Assembly (NCBI RefSeq): GCF_030463535.1
Contig: NC_132878.1
Location: 98,636,266 to 98,700,265, forward strand
Direction of reading: 5' to 3'
DNA from: Salminus brasiliensis
Lineage: Eukaryota > Chordata > Actinopteri > Characiformes > Bryconidae
Length of the DNA stretch: 64,000 nt
The position numbers and the translations under genes are program-made. The notes under the pieces were generated by a model. That model saw only the letters and a program-made list of their open reading frames with translations, did no database searches and was not told where the DNA came from. Position 1 is the first letter of the stretch. Each line of letters opens with the position of its first letter. Below are positions 35,721 through 48,770 of the stretch, piece by piece.

Positions 35721-36452
35721 TTACATAAAGCTGGTGATACTGAACATGATCATCACATTTACATCTATACAGGCCTTCGTTGAAATGGGTTGTTTGTTTG
35801 TTGTGTTATCATTACAAAGTCTGCTTTTATTCTGAAACTCACTATTAGTGAACTGAGTCCTACTGTTCCAGAATCTTTGTTACTGCAGAAGTTCCAGAAA
35901 CATAGGATGTTTTCGGGTAATGATTGTCCATGATGGGTGCAGGTCAGGGAGCTTCTGCATGCTGTAATGTCATATCTTCAGTGGGCATACGTGTGCAATC
36001 CCATGCATTTACACCATAGATCACTATCATGATCATGTACAGTGTTTGGGTTTGTGATGTATTCATGTTGTCCTTGTGAACTTCGCAGCATGTTCTCCAA
36101 TTAGCTGTGCAGATTTTCTTGAAGATGTCCTTTTTCTTGGAAAATCTTGGAAATCATCCAGAAGTCGGTGTAATGTTCTGAGTGGATGGGGACTCCGCCT
36201 CTGCTGTGTGGTTCTGTGGAATACATAAAAAAAGCATACGCAGTGATCTTGTTCATAATCAGAAGTTGAAGGATATCTTTCTACATTTAGGTCATGCTAC
36301 TCCTCACTGTCTGTCCCTTAAAAGAGGCTGTTATGGTAATGCACAGTGTTGTGTTGTCTTCACCTCAAGGGTGGCCCCTATGATAATAGAAATCATAGTT
36401 CTTCCTTGAGGCTCTGTACATTACCCACCTCCTCTTCTACTGACCCTCAAAC
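35721..36452. other. Between ERV pol and env; not resolved
   Basis: Expected to hold the env leader and start of SU on the - strand, but no frame is long enough to assign. The 75-codon + frame at 36182-36409 is incidental. Confidence 0.4.
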
Positions 36453-36930
36453 TTATATTTGAGGACCAGGCACAACCTTACAATTAGAAACATGAATCCA
36501 TGTTTTCCTTCCCTCACATTTCACTGCTGAGTCGGTAATTAAAAGAACCTCGTATGGACCTTCCCATCTGGGTTCTAAAGATTGTTTGTCATGTTTCCTC
36601 ACCAAGATCCATTGACCTTTCAGCAAGTAGCACAGTTTTGGCCAGCTAATTATGTTAGTTCTATGAACTTAGCATTCCTCAAAAATGTGAAGACATTTCT
36701 GCTACACTGTGATCAAGTAGTGTGATGCTAGTGTCACATCATCTAGAGAACTTTTCACACCATAATTTAGCCATATCTATTATTCCACAGTGATTCACTT
36801 TAGTGTTCACTCTAAATGTACAACAGGGCCATGTTGCCCAGGGTTATCTTTAGGCAGATCGTATAGTGGTTTTAAAAATTTAGCAAAACTTACAAGGCCT
36901 AAGAAAGCTTGGCAATTAGTGCACATAGTG
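36453..36930 (-). pseudogene. ERV pol fragments: RT thumb and integrase C-terminus
   Basis: At 36925-36840 the - strand frame reads QAFLGLVSFAKFLKPLYDL, the end of the reverse transcriptase thumb/connection. At 36630-36453 it reads GQWILVRKH, then EPRWEGPYEVLLITDSAVK and WIHVSNCK, the SH3-like C-terminus of integrase, ending in a natural TAA. The catalytic palm, RNase H and integrase core are deleted. Confidence 0.85.
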
Positions 36931-37188
36931 ACATTGCGATAACTGCTGCTTCTCTATAAGGCACAATTCCTCTAGAACCCTGGATAACAAACTGTCCTGA
37001 ATATGTACACCAGCACAACACAACTGAACTGCATCAGGACTGAACTTATGTCCCTTGCTTACATAAAAAAACATAAAAAAGAATAAGTGCATTTATGCAT
37101 GCGACATGCATTTTCTCATTCGCACTACTTGGGTGTCATTAACATGCTACAGTAAGTATGGTGAGTTCAATTCTGTGGACTGTTTAGT

Positions 37189-37470
37189 TTAAACCACAGC
37201 AGGTGGAACTGTTGATGTCCCTATGACTCCCTGTATTGCATTGAATATCAGAAACAACTGCTCTGTGACTCCCTGCAAGGTCCTTAATGTCAAAGACAAT
37301 TGCTCTTGTGAAATCCCTGCTGGGCTTCCCTGTGAAAAACCTCCAGAAGAATTTCCCACTAGGTTGTCTCTCAACCTTGCACCCATATTGTGGCTATCTG
37401 CCTGCTTTTTACGACATACTCTAGAAAAGTGACCAATTTGATGACAGTAATGACACTGTTTCCTCTGATT
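37189..37470 (-). pseudogene. ERV gag fragment with CCHC zinc knuckle
   Basis: On the - strand near 37462-37410 the frame reads QCHYCHQIGHFSRVCRK, a C-X2-C-X4-H-X4-C nucleocapsid knuckle, followed by a hydrophilic tail (to 37189). Matrix and capsid parts to the right are not recognisable in frame. RNA packaging is the family role; this copy is inert. Confidence 0.85.
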
Positions 37471-38127
37471 AGAGAACCTCTTGCTTGCGTCTGAGTTAGA
37501 GCTGGTCTCTGTTAGGACATGGATTGATGCTGGAACATGGCATGGTTATAGATAATTAGATTCACTAATTAGTTCTAAGATCTTTCCCTGAGCTTCCTTT
37601 AACTCATCTTCCATAGACTCTAACTTGCATTCCCAATATTGCTTAATTACAAAAAGACACTTCTTCACTGAGTCATGCTTGAGGCCATAACCTAACCTAA
37701 AGCTGCCTTACACTCAACAAAAGTCCATCCTGCAGAGAAAAGTACTGAGTTATCTTTTGCTCATTAACATGTTTCTTCACTATGCCATTGATTACCTCTT
37801 GCTGCTTTTATAGTTAAGAGGCTTCCATGAGTCTTTACCAAGATTTTGGCCTTTTCTGGACATGGTGAGGAAACAGGAGAACAAAACCAAGTTTTCTCTT
37901 ATTAACTACACTACAGAAGAACAAAGACACAACTCATCAGTAACAAAACAAACTTCTCTCCTTTAGAGAGGATAACAGCCACAAAACACTAGGTTTTATC
38001 AGTGACAAACAGATAACTTCTCTTCTTTCAGAGAGGCTAACAATTACTGACTCCTCTGTATTAGGAAACCAGAATTTCTCTCAGATTCGAAATGGCGTTT
38101 ACTCACCAAGAAGGTTTCAGTAGGCCA

Positions 38128-38145
38128 TCCCGGGTTTCGGCACCA
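38128..38145 (-). promoter_or_regulatory. Retroviral primer-binding site, tRNA-Phe
   Basis: On the + strand these 18 bases are identical to the 3' end of vertebrate tRNA-Phe including CCA, so the - strand is its exact complement. It lies three bases inside the LTR edge, the normal place for minus-strand priming. Confidence 0.9.
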
Positions 38146-38148
38146 AAT

Positions 38149-38560
38149 TGTTAGAAATCCGGCATACAGGAGACAGATTCAGGAGTCAGGAGACTGGATC
38201 TTTAGCGTTGGAGTTTATTCACATGCAGACAGAAAATCATACACGGGCACAGCTTAGTTGATCACGGTCAGTCTAGTCTAGTCCGACCATGTCTAGTCTA
38301 AACCAATCCAGTCTGAACTAATCCAGTCTTAAACAAATCCAGTCTGGTTAGGGATATTTTAAGAGAAACGTATATACTTTGGGAACTGTGGGAGGGGAAA
38401 GGATCATGAAGAGGAGTTTAAGGAGGGGTAGGAGGGGGATGAATGTGAGGGCACTTGGAGTATCAACAGTAATGGGGGGTGATAGTTATCATTTTAAAGA
38501 GGGGTAGGAGGTGGGTGAAGTTGAGGGGGGTTGATGGTCATCACACATCAAAGGTCATCG
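38149..38560 (-). mobile_element. 5' LTR of the endogenous retrovirus
   Basis: The inner edge is a TG/CA terminus at 38149 (tgttag on the + strand), three bases from the primer-binding site. A poly(A) signal reads on the - strand through tttatt at 38213-38218. The outer edge is not defined (no second copy), and the LINE at 38585 begins soon after. Confidence 0.7.
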
Positions 38561-38947
38561 GTATGACCACTTAATTATTGCAGTTACAGAGAAGATCCAT
38601 GCATCCTCCTCGACCTCTCTGCAGCTTTCGACACAGTAAACCACAAGATCCTCCTGTCTATCCTTGCAGGCCTTGGAATTACCGGCTCTGCATGGAGATG
38701 GTTTGCATCGTACCTGCAGGGACGCTCATACCAGGTAACATGGCAGGTGGACACGTCCGCTCCTTGTAGTCTCTCCACTGGCGTTCCACAAGGCTCGGTT
38801 CTTGGTCCTCTTCTTTTCTCACTCTACACTCGCTCTCTTGGTAAAGTGATCTCCTCTCATGGATTCTCTTACCACTGTTACGCCGATGACACTCAGCTCA
38901 TGCTTCCTTTCCCACCGTCTGACACACAGGTTTCTGGCCGCATCTCA

Positions 38948-39990
38948 CAAACAGACCACAAGCTCCTCACAAACAGACCACAAGCTGTTCGGGTAGGCAA
39001 GCATGTCTCACCCACCCTCACCCTCAGTACCGGAGCCCCTCAGGGCTGTGTCCTTAGCCCTCTGCTGTACTCGCTGTATACCTCAGACTGCAAAGCCACT
39101 TCCAGCTCCACCAACATCATTAAGTTTGCTGACGACACAGTTGTGGTGGGCCTGATCTCAGGAAATAACGAGAAGGCCTACCTGGAAGAGATTAGAACCC
39201 TGGAGAACTGGTGCCAGGATAATAATCTCCAGCTAAATGCCAGCAAAACGAAGGAGCTGATTGTGGACTTTAGCAGGAAACAGCAGAGGAGCTACCAACC
39301 TGTCCACATCAGTGGAACGGCGGTGGATAGGGTAGGAAGCTTCAAATTTTTTTTTTTTTTTTTTCACCTTTTAAATACCTTGGAGTGACCATCTCTCAGG
39401 ACCTGTCATGGAGTTGCCACATCAACACCATAACGAAGAAGGCTCGTCAGCGCCTATACCACCTGAGACGACTGAGGGACTTCAGACTGCCCTCCAAGGT
39501 ACTACGATCCTTCTACTCCTGCACCATCGAAAGCATCCTCACGGGGAACATCACAGTCTGGTTTGGGAACAGCACCAAGCAGGACAGGCAAGCGCTACGA
39601 CGAGTGAGACGTTCAGCATAGCGAATCACTAGGATGGAGTTTCCTGACCTGCAGTCCATCTACAAGAAGCGGTGTTGGACCAAGGCCAAGAAGATTGTGA
39701 AGGACCCCAGTCATCCCAACAATGGACTGTTTTCTCTGTTGCCCTCGGGGAAACGCTTAAGAACCCTGAAGGCTAACACAGAGAGAATGAGGAGGAGCTT
39801 CTTTCCACAAGCCATCCGTGCCTTGAATGGGGACAGGGACTAGGACACTAAATTAAAGTATCTACATACACAAACTGGACCCTCACTCACTACAATACAC
39901 AACCATGGCTCGCGGAAAACACACTACGGACAATAACGAAAATATTTCTTTTTAACTCACACATACACTCACATACAGATAAATATGTAC

Positions 39991-40049
<59 letters not shown>

Positions 40050-40308
40050 GACACGCACTATTTCATCTGTGTATATATATTTGTATTTTTATTTTTTTGC
40101 TTATATTTCTATATTTCTATATTTTCATATTTTTATATTTTATTTTTCTTTTGCACTTTACTTCATTAAGTTAAGGTTTAGTTAAGTTTAAATGTAGATT
40201 TTTATTGTATAGATTGATGTGGGCAGACTGTCATAAAAGCATTTCACTGCAAGTTATACTGTGTATGACTATGTATGTGACAAATAAAATTTGATTTGAT
40301 TTTGATTT
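38948..40308 (+). mobile_element. Second LINE nested in the L2 element
   Basis: It is bounded by an 8-bp duplication GCATCTCA (38940-38947 and 40309-40316). It encodes reverse transcriptase from STGAPQGCVLSPLLYSLYT through FADD (KFADDTVVVGL) to the C-terminus (RMRRSFFPQAIRALNGD). It ends in an (atttg)n tail after gacaaataaaatttgatttg. A poly(T) run at about 39346-39364 and an in-frame stop at 39619 break the frame. It is 1361 bp, 5' truncated, and similar in domain order to 13504-16156. Confidence 0.92.
39996..40036. repeat. (AT)n microsatellite
   Basis: Pure AT dinucleotides followed by (AC)n, in the 3' UTR of the nested LINE. Confidence 0.9.
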
Positions 40309-41269
40309 GCATCTCAGCATGCCTCGCTGATGTCTCTTCTTGGATGGCGGCTCACCACCTCAAACTTAACCCCAGCAAGATGGAGCTGCTGTACATCCCG
40401 GGAACTGCTAGGCCTAAAAACGATCTTGCCATCACCTTTGAGAACTCACTGGTCACTCCATCTACAGAAGCTGGAAGACTTGGTGTAGTCATGGATGATC
40501 TGGAGTTATCATTCTCAGATCATGTTGCAAACGTAACTCGATCCTGCAGGTTTCTCCTGTACAACATCCGGAGAATTCCACCCTTCATCTCTAGAGAGTC
40601 CAGTGCTCGTTCAATCTCTCGTCATTTCACGACTTGACCACTGCAGCTCTCTTGTGGCTGGTCTCCCTTTATGCACCATCAGACCCCTGCTGCTTATCCA
40701 GAACACAGCGGCACAGGTCGTCTTCAACGTTCCTAAATTCAGCCATGTTCAGCTCCTCTTCTGCTGCGTTCTCTTTTCACTGGCTTCCTGTAGCTGCTGC
40801 CCTCATCAGATTCAGAACCCTGACTCTGGCCTAAAAAGCCAAGACTGGACCAGCCCGACCTGCACTCAGAGCCCTTCGAGCTTCAAGTACACCTCGACCC
40901 GCCATCCCTTGGGTGAAGAGTAGAGTATTTTGGTCTTCGTATTGACTTGTGTTTAGTAGGTATATAATAGGTATCTTTTAATTTTTAGTCTATTCAAAGT
41001 AGCCGAGGTTATAATTGAGTAAATACCAAAGCACTTTGTAAGTTGCTCTGGATAATAGCATCACCAGCTACCTTTGCTGAAATTTTAACAAGATACTAGA
41101 ATCATGGTGCCACCACTTATTCCTGACTGAGGACTTTTCTGATTGCATCTTATGAAGGGAACTCTAAATGACAGACCGTTCCAGATTATACCGCACTGAA
41201 GAAAGTGTATTTGGCTTTATGCACACACTTCAGAAACATTACTAGGTTTTCTACTCCAAAACTAATTAT

Positions 41270-41882
41270 CTAAAGTGGAAACATGTTTTAAGATTGTGAA
41301 AAATGAAAAATGTTTGTCATGGTGTGGAAACAACCAGGCTGAGCCCAAAAGTATTTTGGCTAGTTTACTAGATAATACCACTGGACAAAACAGCTTTATG
41401 ATAATGAACAAAAATATAAATCAAGACAAAAATAATGCAGAATATAAGAAAGTTCAAAAAACTAAAAGAGAATAACTGAGTGTGGACCCAGCTTGGCCCT
41501 TTCTCCCATCAAGGCCAAGACAATGAAAAAAACATCCTCCAGCCCCATCTCAGTTTTCCAACATAAGAATTTATTACACCCTGGCGCATCTGAAGTGGCC
41601 CCCTGGTCCAATCAGTATTCGCCACCTACCTACCATACTACCTGAGGCTAAACATGGAAAGTGGCACATGTAAGAATGTGTGCTGTGACGTGGATATGTG
41701 TGTATAATGTGCAGACACCTTGGAGTCTAACTGTGGGCAACATGCTTCCGTTCCCTCGGAGGAGCAGCCATGGTCATTTGAATTAGATTATGCTGGCAAG
41801 AGACACTGTAAATATAATTCCAAGGCAAATGAAACATCTAATATATGAAGTTATACTAACTGGTACATTGTGTTCCAAGCGT

Positions 41883-41885
<3 letters not shown>
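41270..41885. other. Private insertion in ZNF-A 3' flank, unrecognised
   Basis: About 600 bp with no counterpart in the ZNF-B or ZNF-C units and no recognisable coding. It may be an LTR-like or DNA-element remnant, not assigned. Confidence 0.4.

Positions 41886-41960
<75 letters not shown>
41885..41960. repeat. (AT)n microsatellite
   Basis: About 75 bp of AT/TA dinucleotides with one tac interruption, 3' of ZNF-A. Confidence 0.95.
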
Positions 41961-41961
<1 letters not shown>

Positions 41962-42154
41962 AAGCTATAATAACACACTTTTTAATGATTATATTTCTGA
42001 TTTTGTAATACCATTGAACAACAAAAAAGTTGGATGGGCAAGATCCCCAGACTCTTGCAATGTCTTACTCCTGGAAAAGTGTTGTGGTGTTACACAGACT
42101 GGTCCCACCTCTGATCTTGGTGAAGATCTTTGCAGACTCTGAGCAATAGTACAG

Positions 42155-43909
<1,755 letters not shown>

Positions 43910-44321
43910 TCAGCCAGGCAGGAAAGTCGACACTGAGCAGGAGAACAACATTCAATCTGGAAAAAAACAAAGAAAAAAAACTAAGCTCAATACAACATGC
44001 AGGAAAATTTAAATTACTGACTTGGCGAACAAAAAACAAGTGTGTGTACATGGGGGGTATGAATTAAACAAACCATTTGAATTAGACTTTCAACATTTTC
44101 TTCAACAGATGTTTAAGTTTGTAACGCCACTGAATTCTAAGAGAGAAACAACGTTTCTGTAGACTTCTGAAATCATTCCTACATGCAAAGCTCAAGATTT
44201 CCTTGCAAATTCCTATCAGGCCTTCGAGTTCATACTGCTAATGTGTGGTTGGTATCTTGTGGTATAGCCTTTATATTTCAGTCATCTTTAAACACATCTC
44301 TGTAGAGACTGTTGGGTATGT

Positions 44322-44541
44322 GGTTGGTGTGGCGCAACAGATAACACCACTACCTGCCACTGAGCTACCACACCATGTAGGAGACTGGGGTTCGATTCCC
44401 AGTCGGGGTGACTATGCTGCGCTACACCAATAAGAGTCCTTGGGCAAAACTCCTAACACTACGTTGGCCCACTTGTGTAATACGAGTAACCTTGTAAGCC
44501 GCTCTGGATAAGAGCGTCAGCTAAATGCCACAAATGTAAAT
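44322..44541 (+). mobile_element. tRNA-type SINE with L2 tail, private to ZNF-A
   Basis: It is bounded by a 6-bp duplication GTATGT (44316-44321, 44542-44547). The head ggtgtggcgcaacagataac contains an A-box-like region, ggggttcgattcccagtcgg is the B box, and the tail gccgctctggataagagcgt + cagctaaatgcc matches the L2 element end at 55325-55385. ZNF-B at 52735-52745 shows the empty site. Confidence 0.9.
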
Positions 44542-45294
44542 GTATGTCACTGAGCATTTTTGGGGGGTTTTACTCCAAAGCTCTCAGTGTTTGTCATCAT
44601 CTACTGTTGTTTTCATTGAGTGACCGGTTTCATGTCTATTTTTAGTACCTCAGTAGTTTCTATTTCAGAAAAAACTGTTGCACTGGTTATGTCCAGTAGT
44701 TGTGCAAACACTCAATGTTCAGTTTCCACAGCTTCGGAATGGCTTGCTTTTCTCCAGGCAAAACCTACAGTTGAAACCAAGAGCAGACATCCAGAGATAT
44801 CAGTTATTAAACAACCCAACAGAACAAAGTGAAACATCTGTGACTCATGATTTTCCAATATTTCTGCTCACAACAGTGGGTTAAACAATATCTACCATAT
44901 TCAAGGTTGTTTAACACATCTAGAAATAGAATATTGGCAAATATTGTCTCCCCATCCTTTATTGTCAAACTTCTTCAGTGTGCAACAAAATAAAAAAATG
45001 GCTTTGCTTTTTTTTCAGAGGAAACATTGAAGTAAATCTGGTGACATTTATTATTGTGATCTGTTTTATCCCTAAAGTAGATTTTATTATGAAATGCTTT
45101 TAAAGTTAAGCCAATAACGTCAACTTGATTACTGAAGGGTTCGGTTTACTGGGCTTCTTAAAAATGTTTTTTTCAAATAATAATTGTCTTCAATGACAAT
45201 TTGTTTATTATTTTTTATAGGGGCCATATATTTTTTTTTTTACAATTTACAAGCAATAAACGAAAATGCAAAAAAGTGTTTGTTTGAAGTTGAG

Positions 45295-45760
45295 AAATCT
45301 CCCCTTCTTTTGAACAGTTGCCATCTTACCAACAACCTGATTGAGTTCAACTGCAGGTTTGAAAGTGCAAAAGACCATCTCCCTCACCCTGACTCTCTCC
45401 TAATCTCACAATCAATGAGCAGGACCCTGCAATGCTCTTCAGGACACAAAAGGTGAGAACAGCCCCGGGCCAAAATTACCCTCACAATCCAGTGTGAAGC
45501 ATTGTTGTAATTAAGTGGCACTCATCTTCACAGATTTCAACAAATCAGTGCTCACATGCTTCAGGTCCTCAACTACCATCCTAAAACTGACCCCCCCTTT
45601 AAACAGAACTTTACGAACACCCTTAGTGTGACCCAAAACTCATTCTGTATCAAAATACATACTTTTCATATAACCCTGAAATATATTAATAACAGACTTT
45701 ATTTTCTGATATCTGTATATGTACATATTCACATATTCATAGTCTAGTCTGTGTGCACCT
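45295..45760 (+). mobile_element. LINE remnant in ZNF-A intron
   Basis: It encodes LLLNSCHLTNNLIEFNCRFE followed by decayed sequence and the same 3' end (cagactttattttctgatat) as 53940-54040. It is the counterpart of 58390-58900 in the inverted unit. Confidence 0.75.
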
Positions 45761-46243
45761 AGTACAGTACACTCTCTGTATAGGATTAACCAAATGAACT
45801 ATCTGCACATTTACATTTAATAAAACTGTACATATTTCAAAAGATCAACAATAAGGATATATTGATTAATGTACTCAACACAGCATGATGACCTCAGGAC
45901 CTCCTCTGAAGAACAGCTATAACTACCCGCTTATACAGGGTGAGAGACAGGAACAGAGAGAGGCCCATTTCCTGCGGGACCATGACCTTTGGACCAGGGG
46001 TCCCTAACTTAAACATACCGAACCCATGAAGTCTGATACCTTATGGATCTCCAGATACTACAGTACAACTCTATTAAACTTGAACAAAGTTGGCAACACT
46101 GACCCACAAGCAGGTAGTAAAAAAGAACCCGGTTCCAGAAGCCAGGTACCAGATTTGCTTAATGGAGGAAGAAATAAAGCGGAGTAGAGTAGTGTAGGTA
46201 GCAGGTAGTGGTGAAGCACTGTAAGAGTGGAGCACCTCCATAC

Positions 46244-46770
46244 CTTCAACAGTAGAGCTGATGGTGTTCCTCCAGCAGAGCAGTCTGAGCACAGAGGTGT
46301 GGACTGCTGATCACAGCTGGATCTGCTGCTTCTCCACTTTACTGGAGACCGGGCTACAGTTAGCCCCACCTTCCATATTCTCCTACAGAGAAGCTCTTCA
46401 TGGTAAAAGAGCGGCCAGCAGATGTCCAGAGTCCGCTGGATGAAACTATTAGAAGATGTGGATCAATAGATCTCAATGGCTTCGTCTCTGGATCTGAGCA
46501 GATACAGTAACCAGCCCTGATCCACCTTAACGCTCAACAGTCTGCAGCTGCAGAGCTCCGGAGCTCCACTGAGGAGCCAATCAGACCGCAGAACTCCGGC
46601 AGGAGCCAATAGCGTTACAGCTGGCAGCTAGCTGTCAAAATAAAAGTCCTGTAGCGCCGTGAGGCTTCCCTAGTTTCACTGTTACCTTTCCCTGATCACA
46701 AACCCAGAACACTTCCTGTCCATCACAAGAATAGTTCTAGAAAAGAACAGCTGGTAGATTCACATTATGC
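46244..46770 (-). promoter_or_regulatory. Promoter and non-coding exon 1 of ZNF-A
   Basis: Near-identical to the modules at 55425-55945 and 57390-57913. On the - strand it carries two CCAAT-type boxes (ctattggctcctg, tgattggctcctc), GC-rich sequence, a 13-codon upstream frame (MKSFSVGEYGRWG) and a splice donor (gttgaag|gtatgg, donor GT at 46243-46242). Frames labelled on the opposite strand are shadows. Confidence 0.7.
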
Positions 46771-46967
46771 CAAAAAGTGATATTTAGCGTTTTAGCGTAA
46801 CAGCAACAATATATGTCTGTCTGTGCTCCTGTTTGATGCTCGATGCCCCATACCTAATATTATGCCAATGTTTTTAATATATTGGCAACTCCATTTGTGT
46901 GCTCATTTATTAAATTACCAGGATCACCACAAAATCACTCTTCCAAATTCTTCTGTGTACACAGAGG

Positions 46968-47469
46968 TAACCACAAGGTAAGTGCTGTCCTCCCCCTCAT
47001 ACTCTTTAATATGAGAAACAACAGGGAACAAGCTGGATTAGGAAGTTCTGGTATGGGTGGTGGTGGGTGGGGTGTCTGATGGTCAGACTGGCAGGTGGCA
47101 GCTGGTCTGACGCAGGGGATTTTATGGAGAGCAGAGAATGTTGAGCAGTATCAGAGTGTGTCTGACGACTCCGGCAGGTCTGACTATAACAGTCTAATTA
47201 AAAGGAGAGAGCCAGAAGGTAACACAGACACGGGAGCTCCCTCAAACGCTAGCGTCCATCTGCTCCACCGTCCACAAACCTGAATGATCACGTGTAAGCA
47301 GCGAGACGACAGCTCCAGCATCTCAATGTACTACAATTCCCTGTGTCCTCGAACCCCTGGACCTGCAACCTTTATCCAAGAAACATTAATTACCAAAAGC
47401 TAAACTAAACAGATGAGTTTCAGCCTAGATTTAAAGATTGAGACTGTGTCTGAGTCCCTGCAGAGAATC
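46968..47469. other. Unassigned spacer between ZNF-A promoter and ZNF-B
   Basis: No gene recognised; homology to the other ZNF units stops at about 46967. Confidence 0.5.
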
Positions 47470-47698
47470 TTTTATCTTTATGAACTGATAACATTCAGTT
47501 AGATATGATTTGAACCACAATAGGGCTGTTCCTGTGATTCCAACCATGTTCTCTAATCTTTCTAGTGGAATAGTGTGATCTATTGTATCAAAGACTGCAC
47601 TAAGGTCTAGTAGGACTAATAAAGATACATAGCCTTGGTCAGAGGCAAGAAGGAGATCATTTGTAATCTTCACTAGGGCTGTCTCTGTGCTGTGATTG
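47470..47698 (-). mobile_element. LINE reverse-transcriptase fragment
   Basis: The - strand frame reads [36 protein letters not shown] and LLWFKSYL, the palm motif-A region of an L2/CR1-type reverse transcriptase. It starts against a GT-rich tract (47699-47812) and has no catalytic YADD, so it is a short dead fragment. Confidence 0.85.
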
Positions 47699-47812
47699 GG
47701 TCTGTGTGTATGAGTGTGTATGTGTGTGAGTGAGTGTCTATGTGTTTGAGTGTGTGTAAGTGTGTGTGTGTGTGGGTAAGTGTATATGTGTTTGAGTGTG
47801 TGTGTGAGTGAG
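47699..47812. repeat. GT-rich degenerate tandem repeat
   Basis: Repeated tgtgtgtgagtgagtg / tatgtgtttgagtgtg units. Confidence 0.85.
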
Positions 47813-47961
47813 TACCTAGGGGTACAGAACTGGAAGGCAAAATGTAACGTGACAAATCCAACTGGGCAACACAACACACCTGGGACTGAGAGGAAGCTGA
47901 GCGAGACACAGGGGAAAACCAACTAAGACTACTGAGCCTAGTTCAGGAGGGAACAAAGGGA

Positions 47962-48098
47962 GAACCAAAACACGAAGCAGAGCTCCGGGTGGTCAGAAAG
48001 CAAAACACGAAGCAGGACTTTGGACGGGTCAGAAAACAAAACACAAAGCAGAGCTTCGGACGGGTCAGAAAACAAAACACGAAGCAGGACTTCAAAAA
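47962..48098. repeat. 36-bp minisatellite, about four copies
   Basis: The unit gtcagaaaacaaaacacgaa + gcagagcttcggacgg alternates cagagctccg / caggactttg variants. Confidence 0.9.
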
Positions 48099-48389
48099 TG
48101 TGGAAGTTGATTAACCAAGCCTTCATCTGGTGTTGTTGATCTTTCAGCTGGGTTTACCCTGTTACACTTATGAATCGTCAATTCAGGTGCTGACAGTATA
48201 ATGTGATACACAGTCCGTCTAGCATTGGTCAAAACAAATGAACTGGAGATTAGCAAAGAATGCAGGGCATGATTGGTGCATAGGTTTACCTTATGACTGG
48301 TGATTGAAGTGGCTAGGTGGCATCCCGATTTTGGGATTTTAATACTGCTGTTATGTGAGCTGTGCTAATGGCTCTTTCCCCTCCCTTTA

Positions 48390-48770
48390 ACTTTCTAGGC
48401 TAGGTATTCTACCTCTTAGCAGAATTGCAGTTTGTTTTTGTTTACCTTATGTCCTTTCTCTGCCAAAGCTGTTAATATAGTTATGGAGTCTGCCTCACAT
48501 TGTTCTTTTGTGGAAGAACAAAGTAAAATATCATCACAAGACAGCTAAAATCGTACTGTTGACATTGAGGTCACTCAAATCCATAGCAAGTATTCTGTTG
48601 AACAACGGAAGGCGATTCACTGAATCCCTACTGTAAACGGCTGTACATCATTTGTTTACCTCCATACGGGAAAGCAAATAGGTACCTGTATTGTTCATGC
48701 AATGGTACACTAAAGAATGCTGAGCACAGATCTATTACAGTGTAATACCTGGTGTCAGGTGGGATGTTGG
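48390..48770 (-). pseudogene. Endogenous retrovirus RT fragment
   Basis: On the - strand: TVIDLCSAFFSVPLHEQYR (motif A with its Asp), AFPYGGKQ, GFSESPS (motif B), FNRILAMDLSDL, and SCDDILLCSSTKEQCEADS in a shifted frame. CDD stands where the catalytic YXDD is expected. Then ALAEKGHKVNKNKLQF follows. At least one frameshift and two stops. This is retroviral (not LINE) pol, separate from the ERV at 34.5-38.6 kb, which lacks this region. No LTR is recognised nearby. Confidence 0.8.

Larger units (their letters stand above)
34531..38560 (-). mobile_element. Degenerate endogenous retrovirus
   Basis: Read on the - strand: a 5' LTR (38560-38149), a primer-binding site for tRNA-Phe (38145-38128), a gag nucleocapsid zinc knuckle (about 37470-37189), reverse transcriptase and integrase fragments (36930-36453), and env surface and transmembrane fragments (about 35720-34531), interrupted by a solo LTR of another family. 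No matching 3' LTR was found; the left edge abuts the dead ZNF unit at 34530. All frames are broken by deletions, so it cannot encode virus. The CX6CC motif in env and the integrase C-terminus suggest a gamma/epsilon-like (class I) element; this is inference. Confidence 0.85.
38585..41058 (+). mobile_element. L2-type LINE, 5' truncated, split by a second LINE
   Basis: The left part (38585-38947) encodes ILLDLSAAFDTVNHKILL, STGVPQGSVLGPLLFSLYT and the catalytic YADD (CYADDTQLML). The right part (40309-41058) resumes exactly with ACLADVSSWMAAHHLKLNPS and continues to the L2-like 3' end (agcactttgtaagttgctct + ggataa). The intact order is visible in the relative at 54343-55385. Several frameshifts; dead. 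Confidence 0.9.
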
